Source of the DNA: Todiramphus chloris collaris
Lineage: Eukaryota; Chordata; Aves; Coraciiformes; Alcedinidae
Direction: 5' to 3'
NCBI GenBank assembly: GCA_025345505.1
Contig: JANVCC010000022.1
Span: forward strand, 31,693,213 to 31,757,212
Length of the DNA stretch: 64,000 nt
A program made the translations under genes and the position numbers. The notes under the pieces were generated by a model that saw nothing but the letters and a program-made list of their open reading frames with translations, did no database searches and had not been told where the DNA came from. Below are positions 26,631 to 40,700 of the stretch, piece after piece (position 1 is the stretch's first letter; each line of letters begins with the position of its first letter).

Positions 26631-29600
26631 AACACCTGCCTTAGCAAATAAACACAAAGTTGGTACTTCAGGCTTTATTTTATTTATTATTTTGTAGGTA
26701 TGATCAAATAGCAGAAAAATGAGGGTATATGGTCTGGAAACTGGTTGCTGTAATTAAAGCTTGCTTATGTTTTCTTGACTTGTTTTACAGGTAAGAATTT
26801 TAACATTCTTTAAATTACTTGTTCTGTATTTCATAGGTCCTTGTTTAATCTCCAACGCCTTTGCCTCACTGAAAATATATACTGTAATGAATATTCACTC
26901 TAGTGAAAAATGGTATATATTCTTACATTATGTATAAAGCCGCCTTTGAGGTATAGTAATATATTTCAGTGGCTTGGTTTTGAAATGCATAAGAGGAAAC
27001 TGTTCATTTTGCTCTCACTGTTAAAATGTATTTAGCTTTATATAAAGCTTATCTCTGTCATCAAGGTTAGGGTAATGATTTGTGTTTGTCTTTATGTAGT
27101 GACAGAATGAGTGGCCAGGAAAGCAAAGCTTTCATCTTCAAAAACCCAAAGCTCTCTAGCTTGGAATAGTGATGGCACATTGCTGCGGGGATTTTTACAG
27201 TATATGTTTAAAACTTGTTTTCTATTACTAGATACAGGGTATAGCTAGTGCGTAACTGAAAAGAGTAAGAAGGACTTTTCTATTTAAAAACCATGCCTCA
27301 GTTTCATGTCTTTTTGGATTGTGAGTAGCTTCACTAATAAGTATCAGTCCTTGGTCTGACTGGAAGCAGATTCAGAATGGCTGTGCAGGGGCAGCCCTTT
27401 AACGTTACAATAAATGACTGGTCTGAGGACATTTCTTACTACCACACTGCTCCTTTGTTCCAGAAGCACCAGACAAACAAACCTGCATTTATCACTGAGT
27501 CTTACATCTTTGTTCATTTGTGGTAACCTTTCCTGTATATAGGAAAGATCTCTGTTGTAGGAAATGGATCAGGAGATGTCATCTTGGTACTGATCCCTTG
27601 GGGGAAGTAATGATAAAAGAATAACACAGTGATTGTGAATTAACCAACAGACCATACATATGAGGGCTGCACAGATTTCAGTGGGGTGGTTAGTGTTGGT
27701 TGTGTTTTATCTGTAGATAAAATATTTGCTGCCCTCAGCAAAGGAAGCTAAAGACTAGGGAATTAAATCTTTATCCTTAACTATTCTGGGATGACCCTTT
27801 AAGTCCTTTCCTGCCTATGGAAAAAGTAACTTTCTGTTAAAATCTGGATACTCCTCTAGTAGCAGTACTAAACTCTCTAGATCAACGGAAGCCTTCAGTA
27901 AATACACTGTGACTGAAGCATGAGAATACTTCAATTTATTATCAGTTATGGATGGGGTAGGAAGAACAGTGTAACTGCAAGCTTAGGTAAAGCCTCCCTT
28001 CAGCTATTAGTTTCTCTGTTAAATAGTGTAAACACTGAATAATCTATCCAATACAGGTCCTGGTCCTAAAACAGATGCAGAGTGCCTTCACAGGCTTGGA
28101 GCCCAGATACTTCCACTGATCTCAAGCACACAGACTTTTATGAGTGTTCTTAAGGGAACTTGGCTTGGAAATAGAGTATCCCTGGAAGCTTGAGGAATGA
28201 TTTATAATCAACTACCCACAAACATTCAGATGCCATTACAATAAGAATTTGTTTCCTCCAGTGGGTAACTCTTATCCCAATAAGGGTTGCATTGAAAGGA
28301 TGTTGGGAGCAGAACCATGTACAACATGGTATTTGCAAGGAGAGAAGTTCGACAGGAAGGAAAGGGAGAGACTTTAATATGTAAGTATAAAGCCACAAAG
28401 ATTAGACCAAGAAATGCACCACTGCTCCAGAAAAAAACTATGCAGTCTTCTCAATGTTAGTGAAATTATGTTTCCAGGTTTGATAAACTATAGGTGCAAT
28501 AATGTACAGAAGGAATGTATTAATTGTCATCTTGATTTGTCAATATTTGCAGGAGATGAATGGCAACAGGTCTAGTTAATGTCCCCTTAAACTGTCAGAA
28601 GGACTCCTTTAAAATGCTGCAAAACCACAAATATGAAATCTTTAATGACTAGGCGTACTACATCGCCAGACTGTCTACAGCATAGCCTGAGAATGAGCAG
28701 CTTCAAGCCTTGTGACACAAGTAATGAATCTTCTTGCAAGACTGTAAAGTAATGTTCAGAAGAGGATTTTTTTTTTTTTCTTTCTGATTTTTTGAACAAA
28801 ACCCAGGCACTGTAAAATTACTTCAATTTGCAATCCTCCCAGGTCTCTGAAAAAGGAAAACTAGACTTTCAGTAGCACGTTTAGGCTAGGTATGTTCCTA
28901 TTTAAAAGGTGAAGAAGCTGTTGCTCAGTTTCCTCGGCAGAGGGAATCCAGCTGAAGAAGCCAACCAGGGGGAAATTTCTAGACTTTTAGAAGTGGTCTT
29001 TGGATTTTAGAAGCAAAATATTTCTCATTGTGGCTTCTGTGGGATGAAATGACTGATGAAACAGCGTATTTGGAAGATGTGGCCAAACCCAAAGTAACCA
29101 CTTTCTGCAGCATGGCTGGATGACAACAGCTTTTGTTGTAGCTGGGTAAAACAGTGTTTTAGAAATGCCCAGAGCTGCTTACAAAGGCAGAAAACTAAAT
29201 CAGCATCAGACTGCTTTTAGAAATGGTCCATTTTGTACTGTCATGGGCATGAAACGTATAAGTCATGAAAGATCATACTTGTAGACCCTTAAGCAAGAAG
29301 GTGCTAGTACTGTAAGCACAGGACTGCATCCTTTCACTTTTAGAACCTTTGGTGGAAGTTTCTAAGAAGGCCGACAGAATAGATTTAAAAAACATCTCAG
29401 TAATTTAAAATATTAATGGTGAACATGTGTTGTAACTGCAGTTAATTAAGCGTTGATAAAAGAATCCGAGCATAAACAATTACACACTCCCTAGAATATT
29501 TCCTGAGTGGCACTAACAATAGCAACTCTTCCGTACAAGGCCTGAGACAGTCTGCGTGAAGGGTGTCTGAGGCTCCTCGGTGGGTTTGTGGTGATGATTC

Positions 29601-32138
29601 CTGCTCTCGTTTCCACAGCCAGCTGCTGGGAGAGAGGCTTTGCTGTACTGAATGCGCTCGGAGCCTGGCTCTGCGAGCGCTGCTTTCCCAGGGGATGATC
29701 TTAACTCTTTCGTAAGGCTTGGGGTTGGGCTACGCGATGGCAGGGACAAAAGCGGAGAGAAGACAGTGATGGCTTAGCCTGCGTTCACCAAACACAGTGA
29801 GCAGACTGCCCTGGGCTGTGCCTCCTCAGTCCATGCACACGCTGACACCACAGGCAGCATGGCTGCCTACACTTGCAGAAGGAAGGGAGGTATTTGTCCC
29901 TTCTTGAGGTGGGGCATCTCAGAAGCTTAGTAGCCTAGAAGGATTGCAGGACCCTGTTCAGGAATGCTCCTGGGGAGAATGGGGAAGCTTGAACAGGCAA
30001 ATACATGTATTTGCTCAGTATATGCTACACTGAACAAACTGGATTGATGATGCATAGTCTTTTTTAAATAAAAATAGGTGGTTTGGAAATAACTCACTTC
30101 AAAATCTAATCTGAGCTTGTCATTCCTTAGCCAATGGCTGCTAGGAAAGCAATCACTTAAACTCTAGCTTTATTGCTTACAGGAAGGCTCCACTGCTCTC
30201 TTGCACAGAAGGTCAGAGTTCAAAAGCTGGACTAGGTGTCAACATTCCCATGTGTTGGTGTTACAGAGGGAAGGTGAAAATCTGTAGCCCTTAAATTTCA
30301 AGCCTGGGCTCAGGGGCCGGTGTGGGTCATAGAAATGGAATAGTGAAAAATCCTGTGAACAGAAATGCAAACTTTGGTTGGAGACACTGCTAGTGCTGGA
30401 GACCAATGTCACGGTGAACTGCTGCATCTCTGCTGCTTGGGAGGGAAGGGGGATGAAGGCTGAGGGAATGGATGGGAACATCTGCACAGAGCAATGATTC
30501 TGTGTTGTGTGCCTGAAGCCTTGTGGGGCAGAGCAGAGTTCTTGCCCCTGCTTTGCTTGTGTTTCTTGGAAATGGGGTGCTGGGGCAAGGGTGATGTTGG
30601 GATGATCTTAGTTCTGAGACTAACTATGAAAGAGAACTGGTATTCCCTAGGGGAATAAAGGAACCTGAAACTGATGTTAAAGCTATTTTTATTCTAGATT
30701 ATGCCAAGGAAAATATTTTACACTTAGCTTAATATCATAATTGCAAGTCCAAAACCATCACTCCTAGCTTCTAAATACAGAATAGAATCTGGGAGGAGGC
30801 AATAAGAAAATATATGTTTTGGCTGTATGATTGCAGCAGAGAAGTAGCCAGAATTCATCATAGGCTTGGACAAAACCAGGAGTCTTAAAAGAAATAATAC
30901 TTCTACGTAGTCTTTAAAGAGCCTATAAACCACATAACGTTAACTGTAGAACAGATGGCCACTACACTTCAACTCGGTTAAGTTGCTCTTTTTCCAGTCA
31001 CTAAAGCACCACTTTTAGACTGTAGCTTTGGAGCACAGTGTAAAAGCTTCAGTAACGGATGGATATTCACATGTGCAAAAAGATTTTCAGCATGCTGAAC
31101 TTGAAGTACCACTAGTGTCACTTTGTGTCTAGGGGTTGTTGCATGGCTGTACCCTGTGAGTTAAGTCTTGTGTGTGGCCAGGACAAACGGTAAAGAGTAC
31201 AACTGGAGAACCTATGGGATAATATTCCCTCCAATTTGTGTCCTGATAAACAGAATATGTCTGGAAAAGCATTTGGTTTTCAGTTCAGCTGAGTGTTTGG
31301 TCTTCAAACAGCATCTGAAATCAGTCACTGTATCAGCATCGGTGTAGATCTGAAGTTCATAGCTGACACATCTCATTTACATATGATTTCATTCCTGAAA
31401 AAGATCACCACGCAACTGTGGTGCTTCCATCAAGTGTTGGTAAGGAAAGCAGTGTATGACCATGGGGACTGATGACACCACATCTGCACTAAGATACAGC
31501 ACTGATGAACGCTGCTCTCCTCCCAGCTGCACCATGGTTTACTGGGAAGCCTTTTAGGGCTTCTGACAAGTGTAGCAGGGGATTGCCCATAAGTGAAGGT
31601 GTGGAATGCTTACAGGGAGGTACCTTTCCCTTGCCGACACGGCAGTAACAGGTGAAAAGAGATGAAGTCAGTACACTTAAAAGACTGTTCAAGATTGCAG
31701 AAACAGTCCATTTCCACAGATTAAGAGAAATCTGGATATTAAAAACTAAGAAAAATGTTTTCTTCTCTACCCAAAAGACTTTTCAGCTCATGCAGTATGC
31801 ATGTATGCCATATAAGCACAAACATGCAGCTTGAAAAGAAAAAACACACAAACAAACAATTCTTGCACTGAAGAAAGATTCTTTAAAAATAACAGTAATT
31901 GAAGGCTAGAGGAAAGGACACTATTCTATTCAGGCTCCTTTCTGGTTACAGCTCAAAATGTAAGAGCAGTCATAGAAATTACTGTCATTCTCAATTTCAC
32001 CTTAAGCTCAGCAATAAGACTTCACCTGCTATTTGTTTGCCTCCCCTGTACATAAGGCTATACTATAGTACTATAACTAAAGACTAATGAAGATCCCTGA
32101 ATCTGGCTGAAGGAAAATTGACTCTAGGACTGTGTTGT

Positions 32139-32165
32139 AAAAAAAAAAAAAAAAGAAAAAAAAAA
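32139..32165. repeat. Adenine homopolymer with one G
   Basis: Sixteen A, one G and ten A. No retroposon body or target-site duplication was recognised beside it. Confidence 0.9.
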
Positions 32166-33138
32166 TTTACTGAAGGAATTCCCTGAATTCTGGGAAAGGT
32201 AGACACTCATCTCTAACACTATTGCATTAATCTTCATCAAGAACCACCTGAGATGGCCTGCCTGAACTTAATCAGAAACAGGTCATTAGTGGGAGTAGTC
32301 TAGGATGGTTTAGACCTCAATCTGTGTTTGGACTGATACCCGCTTTAATAGCCCAAAACTCACTTGACATTCTCAATTCTTCATGTAGGTTCTGGAGCAG
32401 CAGTAGGTGCACAGACCTGTCCTGCTGGCCTACTCAAACTTGAATATTCTTCTGCCTTATCTGGGGAGATCATTGACATGACTAAACCTATGGTTTAATT
32501 TTTTTTTCCCCTCAGTCTGTCTGATCTAACCAGTCAGGTTCTAACCAGTGAAATGTCTCCTTCCTTTTTAAGGAATAAAAAATATTCAACCTTGTTAAGT
32601 CACTGACTTAGATAGGTATCCTTAAGAAAGGCACTGGAGGTACTAGTAGCAATCACTGTTATTTTGTGAAATGCATTGTGAGCTGTAAAACCTTCCTTCC
32701 ACACAGAGCTGACGGTTCCAATTGAGCACAAGCAGTAACCCAGGTAGCTTATTTACACACACAGCACAGATGCAGCACTGGCTTCACTTCAGCAAATAAA
32801 GCATCTTTGCTCCTTATAAAGTCTTTGATCACAGTAGTAAGGCAGCAGTCCTTTGTGTCTGCAGGAGCCATCACCATTCCACAGTTCTTCACATGAGACA
32901 CTGGATTATAGACACTCATTGCTCAGTAAGTCAGACAAGGGAATTATATATGGCTTGATCTCAGGTATCCTGAATTCTGGAGTTCTGCTCAATCTTTTCT
33001 CTATTCCATAAGGCAAGGGGTACATAAAATTAAAAAAAAAAAGTGTGTAAAAAGCTTGAAGAAATGTGTTTTAAGAGTTCCTTTCCACAGCACTGGAAAG
33101 TGCTGATGTCAACTTCACAGAATACGCTTTCTAAAACT

Positions 33139-33655
33139 GAATCATAGAATTACTCAGGTTGGAAAAGACCCTTGGGATCATCGTGTCCAACCATTAGCCC
33201 TACTCTACAGGTTGACCCCTAGACCATGTGCCCCAACACCGCATCTAAGCGATGTTTAAACACATCCAGGGATGGTGACTCAACCACCTCCCTGGGCTGC
33301 CTATTCCCATATCTCACCACTCTTTCCATGAAGGATTTTTTCCTAGTGGCCAGTCTAAACCTACCTTGTTTCAGCTTTAGGCCATTCCCTCTGGTTCTGT
33401 CACTAATTACCTGAGAGAAAAGACCAGCACCAGCCTCTCTACAATGTCCTTTCAGGTAGTTGTAGAGAGTGATGAGGTCTACCCTCAGCCTCCTCTTCCT
33501 CAAACTAAACAGGTCCAGCTCCTTCAAACGGTCCTTGTATGATCTATTTTCCAGTCCCTTCACCAGCTTTGTTGCCCTCCTCTGCACCCGCTCCAGCGCC
33601 AAAATATCTCTCTTGTACTGAGGTGTTCCAAGCATTGGTGTCGACAAAGGCAATG
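33139..33655 (-). mobile_element. CR1 LINE, 5'-truncated 3' end
   Basis: The element is in antisense on the plus strand. Its 3' end carries the AATCATAGAATTACTCAGG-type tail at 33139, followed by the untranslated 3' region and the end of ORF2. The minus-strand frame at 33653-33219 encodes the C-terminus of the CR1 reverse transcriptase protein, with [34 protein letters not shown] and YLKGHC. That frame is still open for about 140 residues, so this is one of the younger copies in the window. It cannot move by itself because most of ORF2 is missing. Confidence 0.9.
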
Positions 33656-36456
33656 CCTTTGGTCCATAGTTATTTCTACCTTGTTACTACAGGAAGAAGT
33701 TTTAAGCTGTTGTACACAGTACAAGTAAATATTGCTTTACACTCTGTCACTTGGGATCTCATTTACTGTATACTTCAGAGACGATGCAAATTTGAGTGGT
33801 CAAAATATATTGGGGGGGAGGTAAGGCAAATTCTAGGATTTCCTTTATTTTCAGTAGGGATTATTTACTACATACAACCCATTAAAAGAATGAGTTTGTA
33901 AGAGATGTAATTATTATTTGTCTTCTATTGAGCCTATCTGACCCCTAGAATTAGGCTGACTTCCACAACTTAAATGCCCTTGTCTTGAGTTGAATCCTGG
34001 AAGCCTTTCCCACCTTATAAAGACTCACACATTTGATCTTGCTGGCTTTTGCTTCCACAGCCATGCACATTCATAATGCCCATATATGGGAAATTTTATA
34101 TTTCATTGAAAGTTGCTATAGCTCTGATTGATGTCTGAGTACAAAAGAAAAAAAACTGTATTAAAGGACTCCTTCCTGTATCTTCTTAGCTTCTCCTCCT
34201 TCTAACAAAAGAATAGACATTACAAGCCTGCTCCTATCTCATTAACTACTGTAAAACCTTTATGGCAATATCTCACACTTTGCTAGAACTAACTTTGTAA
34301 TGATGAACAGGACACAAGATAGATAGATGGTGTAACGTCATCTCTCGCTGAGATAAAAGTGAATGCAAATGCTCCCAATGCAAGAGGAACACGCTTGGGC
34401 ATCCTGACAACACAGCTGCTTTCTGTAGATTGCAACTAGCTTTTGGCCAGGGCAAGTATTCTCCTTCAAATGGAGCAAGCCTTAGCTGCAAGAAGAAAAC
34501 TGAATTATTGTCTCCTAATGGATATTCTCTCAATCTTTTCTCAGCCCTCTCATGAGTTTTAAAGACTAGAATTTACTGTATCTCATCTTTAATCCACACC
34601 ATAATCATTTAAATCTTGCTCCGCTTCTACACTGAAACTGCTTGTAAATAATTCATTAAAACCCGTTCATGTTCATACCATCAACCTTATTTTGAATCTG
34701 AGCATGAGTAGTGTGGAGAGTAATAATAAATCCAGGCCAAGCCTTAAAAGCATTCTACATCACTGAAGTCACTATTTAGTCTAACTTTCCTTTTTTGAAG
34801 CAGGAGTGCCAGTTGGCATCTGCTGTACTATGTGTTGTCTTCATACCTTTTTATTGCTCAATTACCAGTAACTAAAATAATCACAGAACTGGTCCACAGC
34901 ACAATGTGTGGATAGAACCCTAACTTTAAAACATGTTAATTCAAGCATTAACCATGGAAAAAAAATTAATTCTTCAAAGTGATAAAACTTGAGACTTTTG
35001 TCCTACATAGAAACATAAAAAAAACCCCAAACATAAAGGCCAGCACCAGGAAGCACTGCAATGTTTTTTTTTGGGGGGGGGGGGGGAGAGGGCAACACAT
35101 CAGAAAAAGCAGACTTAAATTCAGGTCCTTATACTGCTGCTCCCTTTCCAAAGCCACTTTCCCTGAAAAACCTTAAGTCATGAAAAACAGCATTTGAGCA
35201 CTGCTAAGGGTGTGAGAGGAACAGAATGGTGGCAATAACACCACCTTCTCCCACCTGCAACTTAAAATCTTCTGTAACACATATTCTTGACTTTGAGATC
35301 TGGAAAGTCTTGCCAAGGAGAACAACAGGCTGGGATCATCCCCCCTCTCCATTCCCATTCCTGTGACTCAGTCCAGATTATCTGTATTTGTGCCCAGTGT
35401 GACACCTCCACAACTGTGGAATTGCCATGACTTCCTCACACCGTATATTCTAGTGCTTTGCATTGACAGATTTCACTAATGCCTAATTTGTCTCCTTTGT
35501 GTCAGCTGAAGCTTGGTACTGCTTCTGTTCCTCAGCATCAGCCTGTTCTGTGTTTATCCACTGGTACTATATTCTCTTTTATTTCAGACAAAAATCAAAC
35601 ATTTGATCTAAACTATGGTCTAAAATGGAATTGTAGAAAAAAACTTCAGTGGTTCTTTTCTTGCCCTCATCTGAACTCTCCACTTAATCAACTGCATTCT
35701 TCAAGTACAATGTTCAAAACAGAAAATTGAGTTCTGCCAGTGATGAGTGAAACAAACATTATTTCATATATTTTATAGGATCTACCATACACTGCAAATC
35801 CCATATGATGGCTGCATTGTTGGGTTTTTTCTTTTGACTAGCATGATCCTGACTTAGCAATCGTAACTCTCAACATTCCTGAAGTGCTGCTCTGCAGCTA
35901 GCTCTTCCCTGGCCTCTACCTGGGGGACCTCTTGCCCATGTACAGTACCTTGCGATTGTTCCTTGGAGGAAAAAAATAACAAACAGACCAACAGAATAAA
36001 CAAGGAAGTTTAACTTCGCCTTCTACATCTCAGTTGCTCTTTATAAAAAAATCAAAAGGAAACAAGCAAAACCAAAACAAAAACGACAACTTGAAGATAC
36101 CTACCTAGTCAAGGCAGAACATGTTCTACGTTCAAGGCAGCTCCACTTCTACCAGTTAGATTCCCAGTTAGGATTAAGCAGCAATGCAGCTGAGTAAGAA
36201 GTCCTGTTCACCTGTTGCTTTGATGTTGACACTACTGTTTGTGCACCTTCATGGTAGAACCAGAACAAGGACCTAGTCTCTTGAAACACATGTTCATAAC
36301 CATGGAAAATAACTACGTATCCAATTTTGTAGCAGTCAAACAATAATTAAAGAAAAATCTCAATCACATCTCTAACTGACCTGAAATGCTTCTCTTAGTG
36401 ATGTTCTTACTACTTTGAAAAAGCACACAGAAAAAGCATGCAAGTCAACTTCAGAA
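33656..36456. other. Intergenic region beyond the CCDC14 3' end
   Basis: No gene recognised. A T9G14 homopolymer junction lies at 35064-35086. A minus-strand AATAAA (plus-strand TTTATT, 35578-35583) could be a distal polyadenylation signal of CCDC14, about 1.2 kb past the stop. Confidence 0.45.
35064..35086. repeat. T9-G14 homopolymer junction
   Basis: Nine T run straight into fourteen G. A guanine run this long is error-prone in sequencing and could form a quadruplex structure. Confidence 0.9.
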
Positions 36457-36771
36457 TTTAATAGAAAATCTGTACTGCCAACAGCACACCAGTTCCTTCA
36501 ATAGTTATCAAGTGCTGTTCTAAGAATTAATTTTGCAATTAGAGTACAAACCTAAGTTAAAAAAAAGGCATTTATAGCAGTTATTTCAAATAACAAAGGA
36601 AGCAGCACCACAGCTCAATAAGGAACAAATCCCATCCATAATTTAAACAGCTAGGCACAAATATTTTCCCACCAAAAAATACAAACATTCATTTCAGTAC
36701 CATACTTAATGATACACTTCAGAAAAATCTAAATAATCCAAAAAAGTGCACCCCATTTTCATTTCTCATAC
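36457..36771 (-). other. CCDC14: Likely CCDC14 3' UTR with ATTAAA signal
   Basis: The first plausible polyadenylation signal after the stop codon is ATTAAA on the minus strand (plus-strand TTTAAT, 36457-36462), about 310 bp downstream. No transcript evidence is available, and a more distal AATAAA at 35578-35583 is an alternative. Confidence 0.35.
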
Positions 36772-37753
36772 TCATTGTTTCATAATGCTATTTTGCAGAG
36801 TTCTTTGTAACTTAGCTATGTTGGCATCCAAGGCTGCTAAGCTATTCTTGAAGTCCTCTTCATCTCGAGAAGTAAATGTCGAGAAAGAGGATGCACTCCA
36901 CTCAGACTTCCCTGATATGTCATCAAAGGAAATGGAACTAAAATCAACTGCTTCAATGCCTTTTTTCTGAGAGATCTCTTTCTGAAAGAGCATCGGTATG
37001 TGAAAGTATGTACCAGGCTGAGGCTGGTTTGGTTTATCCCTGAAGTCTTTTGCAGCTCCACTTGGAGTGCCTTTTGGCCTCATGGGGACTTTGTCTCCTT
37101 CTGACTTCGCTTTATCCCCTGTATCTTCAAGTGTGTTTTCTATAGTCTTCTTCACACTATACCCAGCACTTAATTTATCCAGAACAGTCAGATCTTGGGA
37201 TCTCTCACATCCATTCTGCTGCACAGAGTTTGAGAGCTCACAGTTGTAGTCCAGCATTTTACATACTCCTCTACTTTGGGGCAGCACACCAGTTCTTTCA
37301 GAGACTGGCTGCTGGTTTTTTGAGGCACTGCTAGTCAGTGGAATATAAACAGTCTCATCCAACTTGTTTTGATCATCTAGTAAAGTCCCAGAATCACTAA
37401 CTGTTTCTGCATCTTGATTCAGTGGTGTTAGTAGCATTCTGGGAGATGATGTTCTTTCTTCTGAGAATATATTGTTTATTTTACTTCCTTCAGCAGCAAA
37501 CTTTTCATAGGCTAGATTTTGCATTTCTAATTCTCCACTTCTATTTGACATTTGAAGTTCTGTGTCTGTTAAAATATGATCCATTTCTAATTTTTTAAGG
37601 TAAGTCATTACTGAAGTACTCCCAGGAAACGGATCAGGTTGCATTTGCTTTTCATGGTCTTCCAAAAGAGTCTTCGAGAGACCTTTTTCAGCTTTGGGTC
37701 TATTGTCTGCTGTGAGATCAGACAGAAGCTTGGCCATGCTGCCCTGCAAGGTT
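36772..37753 (-). CDS. CCDC14: CCDC14 coding exon 13 (terminal)
   Basis: The largest exon opens with [13 protein letters not shown] (human [13 protein letters not shown]) and ends in [31 protein letters not shown] and a TGA stop. The middle is poorly conserved and Ser/Thr/Pro-rich. The acceptor TTAACAG|AACC joins exon 12 in frame. Confidence 0.96.
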
Positions 37754-40700
37754 CTGTTAAGATCAATTTATCAGATTTTAAAATAGTCAATAAAAGGTAA
37801 AAAAAAAAGAGTTAAAATCTTTTATATAACATCAAAACATTAGATTTATCAGACTGCAAAAAAGGCACAATTCTCTATCTAGACGTTGTCATAAAGCACA
37901 GTATAGATGTGAACCAATTCCAAGTTTCCTGATTTTCTTTCTTCAGCTCAATATCCCTATAATTAACTAATATAGCACAACCCAATTAAGTTCTTCAGAT
38001 TATTCCTTATTTTCCTCTTTTGAGTACTACAAAATGAAATAAAATGATGTAAAGAAACTGTGACAACTCTCTATATGCTTTGTAACGATACCAGTGAGAA
38101 TTTTTATCTGAATTTTTCTTCCCATTGCATCTAAATAAATAAAAAAACCCCAATACTTCTCATTTTCTGCTTTGTACATCAAAAGAAATTAATGTTTAAA
38201 CTCTTACTTATTCAGCATATTATACACATGTAATAAGACATCATTATACTACCATCTGGTGGTCAGTATAGTAGTCATAGAAGTGTGTAATGTGTCTAAA
38301 CTTCTACTGAAAAAATTTGAGGTGTTGATTTAAAATATTCTGCTATTCCAATCAGTATAAACTATAAAAAAAGACAACACTTAACTTCCTGGGCACATCA
38401 CGTACAAACAAACAAGTGTTATGTATGTACCACTCTACATGTTCAAAAAGCTATTTAAGTCTCCCAGCTTGCCACTACACTCATCATAGTAATAGCTCAA
38501 AAAGCAAACTGTGACACCACCTTCATGCAGTCATCCAAGCACTCCCACCTTTACCCATAATTAATATTTGGGCATTATCTACTTCAAATGTGTGTACAAC
38601 TAAAGAAAGGACTGCTCATTCCCACAGGAATAGCTTGCTGTGGGTCCTGAAGACAGATCTTTCTGCGAGTTCTACTCAAAACAGACCAATTTTGTTAACA
38701 GTGTAAAGAAAGAAAGAAAAAATAATTCCTCCTTAATTCAGGTTAAGAGTTTGTTTCCAAATTCTACAGCTTCAAGGGGAGTGTCAGTAGGTTTTCAGGT
38801 CCATGCATTTCACATGGAGCTCCTTATTGGCAGGTCTGTTATTAAAACTTGACACATTATAGCAGAAAGCATTTTACTTCACAAGAGAACTCAAGTCACA
38901 GAGCATGACAACTCTGTTTAACAAAATTATAGTACCATTGTAGCAACGGTATCTATAAAGAGTTTTAGCCTACATAACCTCCTACCACTAAGACACAAAG
39001 ATTACAATAATCCAAAGTATGAATTAAAAGAAGAAACAAACCAAAAAAGCAATGTGAAGGGAAAAAAAAAAAAAGCTTAGCCAATAGTACCTGGTTAATT
39101 CACGCAGTCTATTAACTTCTGCATCACGCTGACGTAATGTTATGCCCAAAATCTTATTTTCTTTCTCTGAAGCTTCCAGCTTAAACTGAAGGCTCTTCAC
39201 ATTTGCTAATGCCTCCTGCACTTCTAAAATGCCAAGAAGAATTTACTTAATTATTTAAGTTTTAAAACACTAAATGAGGAATAAAGAAATTCAAGACACG
39301 TACCGATCTTTAGCTTGGTGGAATAAATGTCATAATGCTGTTTGTTTTCAAGCAATTCTTCCTCTTTAACTTGAATATCTTTTGCCAGATGTTTATTTTC
39401 ATCTTTCTGACTTTCTATTATTTTAAGTAGTTCTTCATTTTTAGCTTGCAGTGACTCAAGGCCTTTCAGTGATTCTTTCAATTGACTCTGAAGCATTATA
39501 TTCAAGGACTGCAAAGAAACTACTACCAAAAGTAAAACAAAAAGTTTCAAGTGTTGTGTGTGTACAATTTGAATTTCTAAACCAAACTAAATTTTTAAAT
39601 AATCTTGGTAATATGACATTTGCTTACAGATAGAAGACTTTTTTTTTAAGGCAGCAAGATAGAACTGAAACTTTCTTCTTAATTGTCTAATACGTCACCT
39701 TCATTTTAAGAGGTGCGTAAGGAAAAATCATCTGCTCAGCCGATGAAGAGCTGAGTCTCACTTTGTGGAATCTAAACAGATACAATAATCCATGCCAGTG
39801 CCATTACACAATTAAATCCACAGCACTTAGCTCAGTTGCCACTAAAAGCCACAATACATACTGTTATTTTCACTTATATATTTATATCTTTATATGTCTG
39901 CATCTATTTCACAAAGCTTTAACCAAAATGCCCTGAGCAAACACCCTTCTCTGTTAGTACTTTACATTCATAATTGCAGCTCTGTCCAGATGTCTTCTCA
40001 CTTCTTTCTTGTTCCCCGAGTTGCTGGTTTAGTATTCTTAGTTTCCTAGAATTGTGAAAAAGCACAAGATCAGAAAGTTCAGAATAAATTCAAAACCACT
40101 GCATTTTAAATTAGTTTGGCAGGAAGTTGCTACTGAGAATTAAATGGCACAAAGTATTTCCAAAATATAAAAAAGTTTTGATAATGCAGTTCTCTCACAT
40201 TTCTTCAACACAAGTTCTGGTAAATTTCTTTTCCTCTGCTCTGAACTGCTACATTTGAGAGCTCCTCTGATATGAACAACATTGTTGCATTGGAGAATAC
40301 ACTACAAAAAGAATATAAGGGGGCTAACTAGCTTGATACTGCAGTTTTCAGAGACAATGATACATTGATCCCACCTAGACAAAGGCCCAATCACGGTGTA
40401 ACTGATGCTACTAAAATATCAGTATTACCTCTAACTCTTGCTACATGATAGTTATTTTTAAACTACGTAGCCTTACCAACACACTTTCAAATATATAAAC
40501 AGTGCACAGACAAGAATGAAAGGGCCATAACACATCATAATGATAAAATATGCTATTTAGGAGACTGGTTAAGGATGCTTTAGGCACAACCTGCAGTGAA
40601 TACAGAATCACTGACAAGTCACTAACCTCCGCAGCTGGGCATTTTCACTTCTGAGAGGCTGTAAAGCTAGTGCTATTGCAGCCTGGATATTAGTACTTCC

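Larger units (their letters stand above)
25191..33138. other. Intergenic; no gene seen
   Basis: AT-rich with short random frames only. It contains a 15-bp local duplication (26595-26630), a small CpG-richer patch (29530-29790) and an A-run (32139-32165). Confidence 0.5.
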
